The position numbers and the translations under genes are program-made. From Cristatella mucedo (Eukaryota; Bryozoa; Phylactolaemata; Cristatellidae), in NCBI GenBank assembly GCA_009760855.2, contig WPIO01000132.1, positions 796,501-860,500 on the forward strand: 64,000 nt of DNA, read 5' to 3'. Below, in pieces: positions 33,838-45,720 of this stretch (the stretch's first letter is position 1; each line of letters begins with the position of its first letter). Under the pieces are notes generated by a model. It was not told the DNA's origin and made no database searches. It saw only the letters and a program-made list of their open reading frames with translations.

Positions 33838-34229
33838 GACAATTGGTAAGGAGAGGCACAGCTGAACGACTTGAGTCTGAATGGAGGGGCTTCTGATGAC
33901 TGATTTAGAAGATGTTTGCATACATAAATCGGATCTAGTGAATGCAAGGGTCTGAAACAAGAGTGACAGAACCTTGAGGTCGATACGCTGGTTTTTGGAG
34001 AGCGGGTGCAGGTCAGTGAGACGTGCTGAAATTAAAATTTAGTCCTAAAACAACTTATATTTGTGTGGCTGGCCTTCCGACCCCTGCAATAATGCGATTA
34101 CAGCTGGCGCGAAATTCTTCAGCTTGGTTTGTCTGCCGTCTTGTCGAAATTGCTTAAGATGTGAGTGCCCCTGATTACTATCATGCTCTGCTATTGTCTG
34201 AATACCTGCATGGTTGGGTACAGCAAAAC

Positions 34230-34800
34230 CTAGCTAACTTCATTAAAAAGCCATCAGGCCATCTCAGCTGGTGATGAATGTAGCTGCAAGGCTAGTGATC
34301 AAATCTGTAAGGTTCGGCCACGTGTCGCCTTTGCTGAAGAATATTCGACGGTTCCCGGTCTATCAACGAACCTCTTCATGCCCTCAGGTTCCGTATTTCC
34401 AATAAATTAGCTATTGAATTCCTCTCCTTCAGACCGTTGTCGACAGAAGCTTTTGCTATGCAGGTTCTTGTCAGTGGAACTCACTTCCACAATTCATACG
34501 CAACGGCATCTACTCTCCAGCCGCCGACTGTGGCACATTCTTTCAAACCGTTCTTAACTGCTACTTCCATGCTACTCACTTCATTGACTGCCGTCCTGAC
34601 TCAGCTACACCTCTTACTTACTCTTTTTTTCCTGAGAAGAAGTCTGTTGGCTCCCGGATGCGTACGGGAAGCAGCTTTAGGTTATGGGTGGGCTACAGAA
34701 AGCTCTTCCGCATGACATCCATTGAGTCTTAGGCACCTTGTACAGACGCTATGTGGAGTTACAGATGCTCGCTGGAGTTACAGACGGAGGTAAAAGTTAG
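34230..34800 (+). mobile_element. 3' part of LINE family 2
   Basis: Runs from 'catctcagctggtgatgaatgtagctgcaaggct' type sequence (aligned to 59420) to the 3' UTR with 'tggagttacagacggagg'. Several frameshifts; fragmentary. Confidence 0.6.
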
Positions 34801-34860
34801 TGGCTTACTCAAGCTAGTTAATTATAACATGCCTCGGTGCTAGTTTCACTTACTTTTATT

Positions 34861-35135
34861 TACATGCATGCACAGTGTCAGCACGCATAAGCACATCAAG
34901 GATGAATCATGGGGACCCACTAAATGCTTTCCTAAATAGGTGTGTTTTTAAGCTTTTTTAAATGTGGTCAAACCAGGGGATGTTCTGACGCAAGTCGGGA
35001 GTGAGTTCCAGGCTCTGGGAGCATACGAACTAAATGCACGGTCTCCAAAAGATTTGAGGTTTGTACGAGGTATTGGTAATCTGTTGGATTCCGAAAAGAG
35101 GGTGGTACGATGCTTGGCCTGGTGGGGGAGTAGAT
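34861..35135 (-). mobile_element. L2-like LINE fragment
   Basis: Close minus-strand match to the last ~90 codons and proximal 3' UTR of the young LINE. It sits inside the composite repeat but is absent from copy 1, so it arrived later. Confidence 0.7.
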
Positions 35136-35485
35136 CTGAGAACTAATTGGAAGAACCAATACCGTGATTATCCCTGCTATGGTTCTTGACATTACTGAGG
35201 CTGACGATTTCACGTTTGCCGTAAAATCGAGTAAATTATATTACATCCGAATTCTTGCTTTTTAGAATAATCTTTTTCAATAATTACAAGACCTACTTAT
35301 CACTTGGGAATAAAGAGGATAAAGAAATCTGGATGAAAATAAAACCAGAGCTCTGAATCCAGGCTCTTTTTTATGCTGGTTGGGCATTGTTCATGCTACC
35401 AATCACATTTTTAAACCAAGTTACGACGGATTTTAAGATTAATGGTGCTATGAAAATGTAATATTATTTTTGTTATTGTTTAATA

Positions 35486-35823
35486 GCAATAATAATGCAC
35501 TTGATACAGCGCCCTCAGAGAACTCAATCTCTCTCTAGGCGCTTTACATTTGCTTCAAAGGGAAATGTAATTGATTGGTGAGTAATATCATGCTTGATAA
35601 AAAAACAAAATGAATAACATGGTTAGGGGTGACATGCACAGGGTCAGCATGCAAGTGTGGTTAGTGGCAGCATGCACAGTCAGCACGCATAAGCACATGA
35701 AGGACTAATCACAGGGACCCACTAAATGCTGTCTTAAATAGGTGTCTTTTTAAGTTTTTGTTTAAATGTAGTCAGGTCAGGGGATGTTCTGACGCAGGTC
35801 GGGAGGGAGTTCCAGGCTTTGGA
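35486..35823 (-). mobile_element. L2-like LINE 3' end
   Basis: Starts with the AAT tail and 'gcacttgatacagcgccctcagag' and runs to a sharp 5' truncation at 35823 ('ttccaggctttgg'). Confidence 0.75.
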
Positions 35824-36420
35824 GCTCGCAGAACGCCAACCGTAACAACGGCTCTCTGATTCACAGACCTGCAGGCCCCGCGCATCCTGCGGCCGCAGAG
35901 ACGCCGAGCCGCACGTGCCGTGGGGTCCGACAGGGACACGTCCAGGCGAGGAAGGAAGGAGTGCAATAAAATATCGATACTTACGCGTGCGGCGCTTAAC
36001 CGGGCGCGAAGGCGCGACGAGAGCGATTGCTTCGCTGCGGTACGTCTTGCATTAGCTCAAACACGCGACGAGCAAAATTTCCAAACAGACGAGGACAAAA
36101 ACAGTCGTCAGTCAGACGAGTCAAGAAAAGGAGAGGACCAGTTTTTCAGGAATCCGCCACGCGATTCCGAGAAAAAGCTTTGGTCACTTAGCACCGCAGT
36201 CCGTGCCGCCGCTCGGCTCGTCCAGTACCGTGAGTGCCGTCGCTCGCTGTTCAAACGCTAAAGTCGCACTTCCGAGGCTGTTCTTGCTGTTCACACGCTA
36301 AATTTTAAATTTAAATTTTAGCTCTCGCTGCTCAAACGCCACACAACTGGCACAACTGGCGGACAATTTGACCAGCGAAAGCGTCGGAGCGTTCCGCGAG
36401 AGTCACTGTTGATTGTTGAT
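35824..36420. other. GC-rich block of unknown nature
   Basis: The sequence changes abruptly at the LINE junction. A 113-codon plus-strand frame (35920-36261) is rich in Arg, Asp, Ser and Glu, but with no family match and no splice support. The strings 'ctgttcaaacgctaaa', 'ctgttcacacgctaaa' and 'ctgctcaaacgcc' are local repeats. I do not call a gene. Confidence 0.3.
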
Positions 36421-38185
36421 AGAAATCTATGAGCTCAGCATACAAGAATCATATTATGGGATGGTGGGAGATAAACCCAACGGTGGATAGATTTCTATCT
36501 CCGCGTAATACCATTGGCGAAGTGTCGTCATGGAGAAATGCACTAGCTCTATGCGCTTGCTGGAGTTTATGGCTGAGTAAACGTCAGTCGTATAGATGAG
36601 GGCATGATGTTGAGCAGTCAAGTCCATAATTGGCCCCTATTGACGACGACTGCGTACTAACGGATGCAAATTCCTACTTGGTAGTGGATGTCTGTTCGAG
36701 TTAGATCTGAGAGTCCCAATCGTTGTATGGGTCTCATTTCGATGCATCGAAGCCAAAACTAACTCCACTCTGCGTAATCTCGAATGGAGTAGCCACGTGC
36801 ACTAATTCTTACAGAGTAACTATTACCAGTATGTGCAAGGATGACTTCACGGTATCAGCACGATATATCTGCCCTGATCCATGCTTGCAGGGATACAAAT
36901 AAAGTAAAATGATACCAGTTGAGAAGTTATTACCGCAAAGAGTTAGTCACACCGAGTTGGTCATGCCGAAGGAGTGACGGTTTAACCGACCGGTGTGTAT
37001 CCCGTTAGATACATCGTGATAATTTGTCCTTTCTTAATTACTACCTTGTGCCAAGGCCAGCCAGTTCCAACTTGTTAAGTGCATGCGTTCACTACTATAT
37101 GCATAAGAAAGCATGCATTTGTAAGTATTGCAGTAAAGGCTCTCGATATAAATAAGGTTGCTTACTAACCAATTAAGCTCATACATAAAACCGTCAGTGA
37201 TTCGTCGAATCCAAGCAGTCGCATGACGTCGGTATCTATTTTGACCGGTACTAGTCCGTACGTACACCCCGTGGGCGCACCATCCTCACATTCTGTGCAA
37301 GGCTTGGGGCCGAAAGTGCTGTGCAGCAATGAAGAAGGTACGGTTCGACCAGCAGCAGATTATAAAAGAAGTTACAGAAAATTTAAAGAAGTTGAAGAAT
37401 TAAATTTAAGAATTAAAGAAATTTAAGAAAGTTTAAATAAATTAAAGAACTAAATTATTAAAGAAGTCGCACAGCTGATCGTATAACGAGGCTTGGTTGA
37501 CCATACTGCATCTTCTGGAGCAGCATTGAATGACGACCTTGATCCGTACGGTTAAGAGATAGTGACGATGCTGATGAGATGTCGCCACGAGTCTCAGATT
37601 CTGCCGACGAGAGATATGTCTATCACAGTTGCTCAGCACTAAGCTGCTGAACGTACAGCAGATACTATCAGAGCCCGTGTGCTGCAAAGCTTGGTTGGTG
37701 TTATCCGGAATGCTGCATACAGATCGTGTAAAGAAATATGCTACTAGCAATAAGTACATTCTTAGCTGTTTTAAAAGCCTCATTTGCAATGCGGCGGAAG
37801 ACCCTCGACGGCGTCTCACAATCGCTTGCAGTTGGCAATAAAAAATTGCCCACTGCAGATTTGAACACACGACCTTTGTCTTGAATAGCTAGCACATAAC
37901 CTTCTGGGCTGGCTTAAGTTTGTGGCAAGTATGGCTTTTTCGTACAATCTCAGCATTCTCAATTAAGCTGACAACCATGCTGCTTAAAACAATGCCACAT
38001 CTATCATCGAATCGCCTTTGCAGTTCGCTGGCGATCTCCTACTTTGTCTTTAACTGGCTGCTTTCTGTAATGGCATGCGTCCTCCACACGGAAAGTTGCT
38101 TTGAAATTCTATTTATTTAAGAACAAGTCAGCAGAACTTTCAATCTAATATCTACAATATGTGACGTTTGAACGGTACCTTAAAT
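36421..38185. other. Intergenic, nothing recognised
   Basis: Contains an AAAGAA-rich tract (37365-37470). A tRNA-type B-box remnant on the minus strand near 37855-37920 is probably old SINE debris. No supported gene. Confidence 0.3.
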
Positions 38186-39395
38186 AATATTCACTGTTGG
38201 ACTAACGTAGTAAATACTATCTTGACATTTCGCTATAGGTCAGTATTGTAGAGCAATAGACAGCGAAAAATTAGACCGAAGCACAAAGAACGAGCATTAC
38301 AGCGAACCAAGTTAAAATGGAACGGGCGCACCCAGTTAAAAATAATGCCTTTCATGATGGCACTTTCATCTATTAGAGTATGCAACAGAAACATAACGAG
38401 CAAAAGTGTCTTCGACGCTTAAAATCCATCTAAAAATAAGATGGACTCCGCCTTTGTAGAGCAATTAAAAAACGGCTGAATTGTTCGTCCCTGGAAGTGC
38501 TTTTGAATGCCGAGTAGCATGAATGCAGCTGTGCAACATTATGCCGATTTCATAGGCTCGCGGTATCGCCATAGGCACGCCTAAGTGCGACCGGTTGATT
38601 GGGCCTTAACGAAGGCCCAAATGAGGCTTTTGTGCCTAACATAACTTGGCAACCAAGAATATAGCTACGACCTAAATTACTAATAGTGCAAAGCGATCTT
38701 GCCATCCACGTGTCGCTGCAAATGTAAGGACAGACTGATAAAAAGAGTAAAGCTTGAAGCTTCATCTTCAGCTTCATCAGAAATGTAGAAGATTATTCTG
38801 TGCAACACTCAGTCCTTGTATCATCGTTCAGTTGCAGATAGAGATACGTCACGTTACATTCCCAATCCGTAGGCAAATGAAGTCATAGAAGCACCACTAG
38901 CCGTCAATAGGGTCAATTAAATTTGAGGCCCAACTCACGAAAAAGCTCTCCGGAAATTCAAAACCAACCCCACTAATAACTTTTAGTCACTACCAAAAGA
39001 AAGCTCTAGGGAATGACTGAAATAATTTTTTGCAAGATTGAGTTTATAGTGCCGTGTGTCAATGCCTTGTAGTTTAATGTGCTGTTTACAATTTTCTTGT
39101 TCTGAAGCAATACTTGCTTTTTTGAATCGAACTGATGACGAGGATCGGTATCGCACGAAAGCAAGGCTCAAGGCCAAGCGGTTCGCGGGCCCGCGACGTG
39201 CACGCCTTCACTGGCGCAGAGCGAGCGCAGTGACTTGGGCAGCATTGCTGTCGCTGCACGTTTGGTTGGACAGCATTGCTCAACGCTGGCTTCCTTCTAC
39301 TCGCATCGCCGCTTTTTAACCATTTGAGCGTAGTGCGGCTAACCCGTGCGACCGACTCCGGAGCGAGCCGGTCTTGCAATCGTACGCAGAATCGG
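38186..39395. repeat. Dispersed duplication, copy 1
   Basis: Matches 43100-44570 in direct orientation at roughly 90 percent by eye, from 'tgttggactaacgtagtaaatac' to 'atttgagcgtagtgcggcta'. It lacks about 250 bases present in the other copy (after 'agcttcat') and the LINE tail at 44065-44162. No reading frame is kept between the copies. Confidence 0.75.
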
Positions 39396-40577
39396 CGCGC
39401 TTCGTCTTACCGGACGTCATTTGAGGGCAGCGTGAATCGCGTCGGCGATGAATAAGAATAATGTTATTAAATGATAAATGACGGATTATTTTTTCTCTCG
39501 CGACTTCGAGCCGAAAACTTGAAGTTCTAATGCGAAGCCGCGATTGCTTGAAACATCTCATTCGAGATGCTCGAGGACTAAGCTTTACCGGGAGAGGAGA
39601 TCGGAGAAGAGATAGAAAAAGGTATTTATCTCTTACTGTACACAACGTTTTCCTTCTCTGCAGAGTTATAGAGTAGGAAAGTTTAATCTACTATAATTTT
39701 ATTCGAGTCCTATTTTTTCTCGAGCATCCTCATTACGGAAAGGTTCCGGCACACCGCAATAACTGTGACAGAGGAAAAAATCGAACGCCTCGCGATTTCT
39801 AGCTTGCAAGGAAGATTCAATGAACGTTCAACGTCGTTCAGCCAGAGAAGCGCAGCGCCTAAACATTGACTTAAGCATGTCCGCTGCGGTTAACAAATAA
39901 GCTGCTGCCAAAGCCAAGCCGAGTCCTAGGTCACCTACGCCCCCCCCCCCGAGATGGGTCCGGCAATGTCTCTCACCATCCGTTTTTACCAGCAGGGGCA
40001 ACGCCTTTGAGGCAAATAAGCATCAGACCGTCCAACGCTATGCTGTAACCGCAAAGATTTCTTGTTTATTCTGTCTCGCCAAGAAGTAAGGACGTTTTTG
40101 GTCACTCTCCAGACAGGGATGTAAGCACTGCAAAATATTCAGCAGAGTCTGTAGGGGTTTTGTGAATACAAAATGTTGACAGAGCTAACAACCAATTTAG
40201 CTTTCAGGCACTCAACTACTGGGACCGAGCATGCCTTTCACCCTAATTGAAAGTGCTGATTCAAGTACAAAGCTTACAAATGTAGTCAAAAGCAGTGGGA
40301 CTACCACAAAATGACTGCTAACGGTCTCAATGACTTCAACATTCTAAGCAGCTATCTAATACACTACATACCATCCAGAAAATGTACAGTGCTTTAAAAT
40401 AGATATACGTCTAATAGGGTGCTATATAAAGCAGCCGGTGCTATTATTACACTATTCAAACGCCGCGTTGCGGTTCCTGAACCGGAGATTGCTTCCAAAC
40501 AAGCACAGGTAATCTAGTCAGGCTAGTCGTGTCAGAGGTCTGACAGATACTGAGTAGAAAATCCCTCAGAGTCTCCA
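39396..40577. other. Intergenic, nothing recognised
   Basis: A poly-C run lies at about 39940-39950. No supported gene or element. Confidence 0.3.
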
Positions 40578-41130
40578 GCACGTCGAATTCTGTCAACGCT
40601 CTTGCTGCATGTATTGCTGACACTCGCACATGTATAGCGAACAACTTTTCCCAATTGAATGACGATGAAAACCAACTTAATGGCTTCTAGGCACAGCAAG
40701 TGTGACTCTAAAATGGGCGAGCATATCTCCTGTTCCATCGGCACGAATTCTAGTTGCCCTGTTCCAAAGTGACGTTTCCCCATAGCACCAACTCAGCTCC
40801 ACAGTCACGTCTGCCTTCTTTGATCTTCATAGAAGTTCTAGAATTTGGCTTGCTAAGGCACAGCTGCTACACCCAAATTGGCGCATGCACTTGTGGCATA
40901 CCTTCTTGCCTTCTGTAACTCACTGGTGGCTAGCCTACTGGCCTTTTTTGAAGGCTGTGCAAAAATCTGCTACTAGGCTCGTCTGTCGTGAACGCAGCAG
41001 TAACCGCATCCCACCACTTCTGGTTCGTGCTACCACTAATCACTAAACCAAGCTTCCTTTATAGCATACGTAAAGCATAGTGCCCAAAAAAGATATTACG
41101 TTCTCTGATAGTGCTATACAAATATAGTAT
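40578..41130 (+). mobile_element. Older copy of the L2-like LINE
   Basis: Diverged match to about 15110-16130, from the region after the YVDD motif ('ctgtcaacgctcttgctgcatg') through the RT C-terminus to a 3' block with 'agatattacgttctctgatagtgctatacaaa'. Frameshifted. At 40738-40740 it has TCG where both young copies have the TAA stop. Confidence 0.7.
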
Positions 41131-41782
41131 TCTTACAATTTATAATATATATTTGAAGCTCAAAACATGCCAACCGTATTGATACAACGCTTAATATTCT
41201 GCACCCAGCGCTAACCACAATGCCGTATTATGAATAAACGTGAAAAATACTGTATATTATGGCTGATACGGCCTGTAATTCCAATCGGCTATTTTAAAAC
41301 TTACAGCAGTTCATGAATATCGCTCTAATTCACCAACCGACAGACCGTTACTGCAATCGAGAAACTGCAGTCTGGCTAATACACTATATACGGGCCAGGT
41401 CATAAGTCATAAAACAATGGCGCGCACGCTTATCCGTAATCGTGCTGCTGACAAGTCTTGGCTTACTGCGGCTATTTCATCAGCAGATACCAGTTCAAGT
41501 TCAGAGGCCCAACACATAGTTCACAATCGTGGGGCATTGTAGCACATCGGGTCTTGACAAGAAAAAGCGACCGGATAAAAATGAACATAGCGTTTGGACT
41601 TGAACCGCAGTTTCAGGCTTCTTAACGTCAATGCACGGGCCTCGCTCTCTGCCGACATGTGACTAATCAGGTTCCTCGGTGGCTGCTCGATGATCGCTCC
41701 ATTGCACAAGGTGCTCAGTCGAGCGCTTCAGCCGAGCATAGGAGTCTTAGGTCAGGAAGAAAATGCATCCGCCAAAAGTCAC
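41131..41782. other. Intergenic, nothing recognised
   Basis: Weak similarity of 41290-41530 to 22850-23130 suggests an old repeat. No gene supported. Confidence 0.3.
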
Positions 41783-41968
41783 TCACTCATCGTCGTCTGC
41801 TGCTTCTTGAGGCCGCATAATTTCTTCTGCTGCATCAGCGGGGTGTGTGGGTAGATCGTAGCCATAGCCTACAACTCCTTGCCCCAAAATTTGATTGCCA
41901 TCAACTATTTGCACCGGTGCTTCGACGTCTTGGGCTTGCTGCGGTAGTGGTTCCGGACCATTCGCCAT
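41783..41968 (-). CDS. Small acidic ORF carried by a dispersed repeat
   Basis: A 61-residue frame starts with MANGPEPLPQQAQDVEAP and ends in an acidic tail, QEAADDDE. The related segment at 26753 keeps the ATG, with recognisable MAN...P...Q...V-Q-x-V-V-D, but then breaks into the 36-bp minisatellite. Conservation of the start in two repeat copies suggests it was once part of a coding exon in the element or in a duplicated gene. No domain is recognised; it may also continue through splicing. Working gene status is uncertain. Confidence 0.35.
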   Translation of the reverse strand: MANGPEPLPQQAQDVEAPVQIVDGNQILGQGVVGYGYDLPTHPADAAEEIMRPQEAADDDE

Positions 41969-42735
41969 TTAATTTTAATTGACCTAAAACAGGCAGACAG
42001 TAAACATTGAGACACAACCAAAAAAGAAGACACATATATTCCCGAGTCTTATCCCCCAATAAAACGCAAGCCAGTACTAATGCTATCTTTAGTATGGCTG
42101 CTGAGTGCAGTGGTTTCTCAATTATGACGACCAAGGTCTGACTGAGGTCGTGGGCTCGAGCCCGAGGCATATGGGAAGCGTCTGAATATAGATTAAGTTC
42201 TCTTGGGGCGCTATATAAATGAATTATATTTTACCTTTGCAGCAAATGTAAAGCGCGTAGAGAGAGATTGGGTTCTCTGAGGACGCTTTATCAAGTGCAT
42301 TATTTTTATTTTTATTATTATTATCTAAGAGAGCCAATAACATTGCTATTCTGATTCTTGGAGCACCATTCGTCAGCTAGCTAACTAAGAAAACTAAACT
42401 CTAGCTCCTTCGAATACAAAAATAGTACCAACAATAATAATACACGTACATTTCGCCCTACGAGTTCTAAAATCTCTTTCATAGAGAATTACAAAAGTTT
42501 CCTAGGATGATGCATTTCAATTAGCTAGTTGTAAATGCACAATATGAGCACACAGAGGACAGTTGACAAGCAGATTCACAGCTGAGTGACTTACTTGAGT
42601 CTAATGTGAGAGGCTTCCAATACCTAGCCTGATTAAGAAGAATAATTATAATGCTAGCTGATTTAGACGCCTCTTTTGTATAGCGACAGACAAAAGAGTG
42701 GTTACGGCTATCACCACCGCTTGCTGCAGAATCTT
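41945..42735. repeat. Composite dispersed repeat, copy 3 (partial)
   Basis: Matches 26740-27350 including the minus-strand family 1 SINE (42650-42735), with a SINE/LINE-tail insertion at about 42140-42325 that copy 1 lacks. Confidence 0.65.
42140..42325 (+). mobile_element. Family 2 SINE fragment plus L2-like LINE tail
   Basis: B-box 'gaggtcgtgggctcgagcc' and SINE body to 'ggggcgctatataaatgaatta' (42222), followed by 'gcagcaaatgtaaagcgcgtag' and an ATT tail (42235-42325). Both pieces are absent from the equivalent site at 26940-26950. Confidence 0.65.
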
Positions 42736-42794
42736 AGAAAATGCAACTGAACCTGAAGAGGTGATCCCGTGGGAGGTCAATAACCTCAAAGAGC

Positions 42795-43085
42795 CAATGT
42801 AATGTATCTCCGTCTGTAACTTCACAAAACCACAAACACTATGTGGGTGTTAGGCAAGAAAGTTTTGCATAGCGAACTCACAGCCTAAGTGGCTTTTTGT
42901 ACGCATTTGGTAGCCAACTGACTTCATCTCATGCAACAAAGAGAAAGTGGGAAGCATAGCACAGTCAGGAGAGCAGTTGAGGTAGTGAGTAGCATGGAAG
43001 TAGCAGCTCAGGACCGGTTAAAAGAATGAGCCATAGTCGGCAGCAGGAGAGTAATTGTCGTTGTGTAAGAATCGTGAAGGGGTAT
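42795..43085 (-). mobile_element. LINE family 2 3' end
   Basis: Begins with the reversed tail 'atgtatctccgtctgtaact' and continues through the 3' UTR and end of the coding part in reverse, matching 32900-33175. Confidence 0.65.
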
Positions 43086-43099
43086 TTCATACCCTAAAA

Positions 43100-44570
43100 A
43101 AAATTCGCTGTTGGACCAATGTAGTGAATACTATCTTGACATTTCGCTATAGGTCAGTATTATAGAGCATTAGACAGCGAAACATTAGACCGAAGCACAA
43201 AGAACGAGCATTACAGCGAACCAAGTTAAAATGGAACGGGCACGCCCAGTTAAAAATAATGTCTTTCATGAGGGCACTTTCATCGATTAGAGTATACAAT
43301 AGAAAAAAACGAGGGAAGGTGTCTTCGACGCTTAAAATCCATCTAAAAATGAGATGGACTCCGCCTTTTTAGAGCAATTAAAAAACGACTGCATTGTTTG
43401 TCTTACGCATTGTTCGTCTTACGCATTGTTCGTCTTAGGTGCTTATGAATGCCAAGTAGCATGAATGCAGCTGTGCACCATATGCCCATTTCACAGACTC
43501 ACGCTATCGCGATTGGCACGATTAAATCCGACTAGTTGACTGCCTTAACGAAGGCCCAATGAGGCTTTTGTGCCCAACAGAACTTGGCAACGAAGAATAT
43601 AGCTACGACCTAAATTACTAATAGTGCAAAGCGATCTTGCAGTAAGGACAGACTGATAAAAAGAGTGAAGCTTTAAGCTTCATGTCACACTTGTAAAGGT
43701 TGACACTCAAAGTTTCCAAGATTCTACTAAAAAGTTAGTTGATAGAAAAACGACGTTCAATTGTGCCGAACAATTAAAACTTTCACAAGTTTCCTATCTC
43801 TATCGTCCCTCACGTGTTGCTTATTCTCAAGGCATTGTAGAAGTCGGATCGAGATTTAATTGTAATAAGATGCTAAGCAAACGCTATATTTTTATTATTC
43901 GTGAGATGACGTCTACTAGCTACCTACTCCTAAAGTAAAGTTCTTATGCTTTGAGTGCACTGTAGAAGATTATTATAACACTCAGTCGTTGTATCATCGT
44001 GCAGTTGCAGATAGAGATACGTTACGTTACATTCCTAGTCAGTAGGCAAATGAAGTCATATCTATTGCGTATCACTTTGCAGCAAATGTAAAGCGCCTAG
44101 AAAGAGATTAAGTTCTCTGAGGGCGCTTTATCAAGTGCAATATTATTATTATTATTATTATAGAAGCATCACTAGCCGTCAATAGGGTCAATTAAATTTG
44201 AGGCCCAACTCACGAAAAAGCTCTCCGGAAATTCAAAACCAACCACACTAATAACGTTTAGTCACTACCAAAAGAAAGCTCTATGGAATGCATGAAATAA
44301 TTTTCAGCAAGATCGAGTTTATATTGCCGTGTGCCTTGTGTAGTTTAATGTGCTGTTTACAATTTTCATGTTTTGAAGCAACAGTTTTGAATCGAACTGA
44401 TGACGAGGCGGTTCACTGGCGCAGAGAGCGCAGTGACTTGGGCAGCATTGCTGTCGCTGCACGCTTGGGCAGCATGGCTCAGCGCTGGCTTTCTTCTACT
44501 CGCATCGCCGCTTTTTCACCATTTGAGCGTAGCGCGGCTAGTCCATGGGACGCTTCGTCGTACGGTCATT
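43100..44570. repeat. Dispersed duplication, copy 2
   Basis: Longer copy of 38186-39395, carrying an extra internal ~250 bases (43685-43960) and the L2-like tail at 44065-44162. Confidence 0.75.
44065..44162 (+). mobile_element. L2-like LINE 3' end inserted in a duplication
   Basis: 'cagcaaatgtaaagcgcctagaa' through 'gagggcgctttatcaagtgc' and an ATT tail, placed between 'gaagtcata' and 'tagaagcat', which are contiguous in the other copy. A very short, recent 5'-truncated insertion. Confidence 0.8.
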
Positions 44571-45137
44571 TGAGGGCACCGCGAGGCAGTTACAGCCGGT
44601 TTTTATGCTCCTGCGACTGACATGCGGGTGCAGTGCGAGCGCAGTGCGATCACATGAGGGGTACTTACGCTCGATCGTCGCGGACGCGGCCAAGTCGTGG
44701 TGTTGGAGACTCCCAGTCTGCATCTGCACCCTATTATATACCGTCACACATCACGTGGCTGAATAGATACATCGTCACACATCATAGGCTGAATAGACCA
44801 ATAGGATTCAGCCTTATTCAGCCCGGTGATTAGATATTTCTTCAACCTAATGAAGCAACAGTTCAGCCGACCTTCAGCCGACCTTCAGCCGACCAATAGG
44901 CTTATTATCCTCCTATTGGTTCACTACTGTATTCCCTGCAGATTTAGGATCAGGATCCAGAGATTCAGGAGAGGATTCAAGATTCGAATCACCGACTTCG
45001 GACACGGCGAGCGGGCGCCTCAACCTCAGGGCTATATCGGCCCTCGAAAGGAAGGGCGATAATATAATATATATCTTGATAATATGCACGTACCCAGGCT
45101 AGGTTCGGTTGGCTGGGACCGGACTGCTATAATGAGG
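44571..45137. other. Intergenic with short tandem repeats
   Basis: A ~31-bp unit ('atacatcgtcacacatca..ggctga') is repeated twice at about 44735-44800, and 'ccgaccttcag' is repeated three times at 44865-44898. No gene supported. Confidence 0.45.
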
Positions 45138-45162
45138 GTTAGGGTTTAGGGTTTAGGGCTAG
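45138..45162. repeat. Short telomere-like tract
   Basis: Four consecutive T(T)TAGGG-type units. Too short to be a relic telomere with any confidence. Confidence 0.5.
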
Positions 45163-45497
45163 TCTCGCCGAGTTATGCACCTGGATTCGTGCAGGCGTGC
45201 TCCGGCGATGCTGCCACGCCCGCAAGGGAACGAGTACCCAAGGCCCGAGCGGAGCTGGATAGCTCGCTCGTTGTTGAGACTTGTATATTCCGCGTTTCCC
45301 GTGTAGTGCGTTCGTGACCCCCCACCATGTGTTCGCGTCTTTTGGTGGAAGCTCACGACTGTTGTAGTTATCGACTCGGACTAGCCAAGCAGTTACTCAG
45401 CCAGCCGGGTTTTGGACGGCGTACGCTCGTACTGTTGGATTCGGAGTCGGTAGAACGACAGGACAGCAGAAGCCGACTGACCCCAACTAACACGTTT
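45163..45497. other. Possible LTR-like region
   Basis: GC-rich and upstream of the repeat shared with 54978. A 215-codon frame starts at 45327 but crosses that repeat and is not kept in the other copy. Confidence 0.3.
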
Positions 45498-45720
45498 GTT
45501 GGCGCTTGCTGCGTCGTCTTGCGCCCCCATAGTGTACTGTGTACTGTGTATAGAACCCTCCCTGTAGACTTGCTTAGTTCCCCTGTTGTTGTTGGCGTAT
45601 GCGTTATTTTAAAGAGGTTTAACCTGACGGCCGCTCGTCTTACCCTAGCTCAGCCGCATGGCGAGCGGCAGCGTGGCCGAGTATGGCGGGTATCTTCGCT
45701 AGCCGAGTGGGCAGGTGGAA
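45498..45720 (+). repeat. LTR-like dispersed repeat, copy 1
   Basis: Matches 54978-55165: 'cgcttgctgcgtcgtct(t)gcgcccccatagt', a 'gtactgtgtatag' block (tandem here), 'ctgttgttgttggcg', a TTTTAAAG/TATAAAG box and 'cttaccctagctcagc'. The promoter-like layout suggests part of an LTR (inference); no coding potential is conserved. Confidence 0.55.

Larger units (their letters stand above)
33838..35400. repeat. Composite dispersed repeat, copy 2
   Basis: Collinear with 26740-28620: 'gcacagctgaacgacttgagtctga' (33850), L2 scrap (33960-34030, minus), family 2 LINE end (34230-34800), then the 'tgctatggttcttgacattactgagg' block (35140-35400). It differs by an inserted L2-like fragment at 34861-35135 and lacks the family 1 SINE. 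Confidence 0.6.

Noticed and set aside
35920-36261. 113-codon charged ORF as a gene
   Set aside because: No splice sites, start context or recognisable family; composition follows the GC-rich block.
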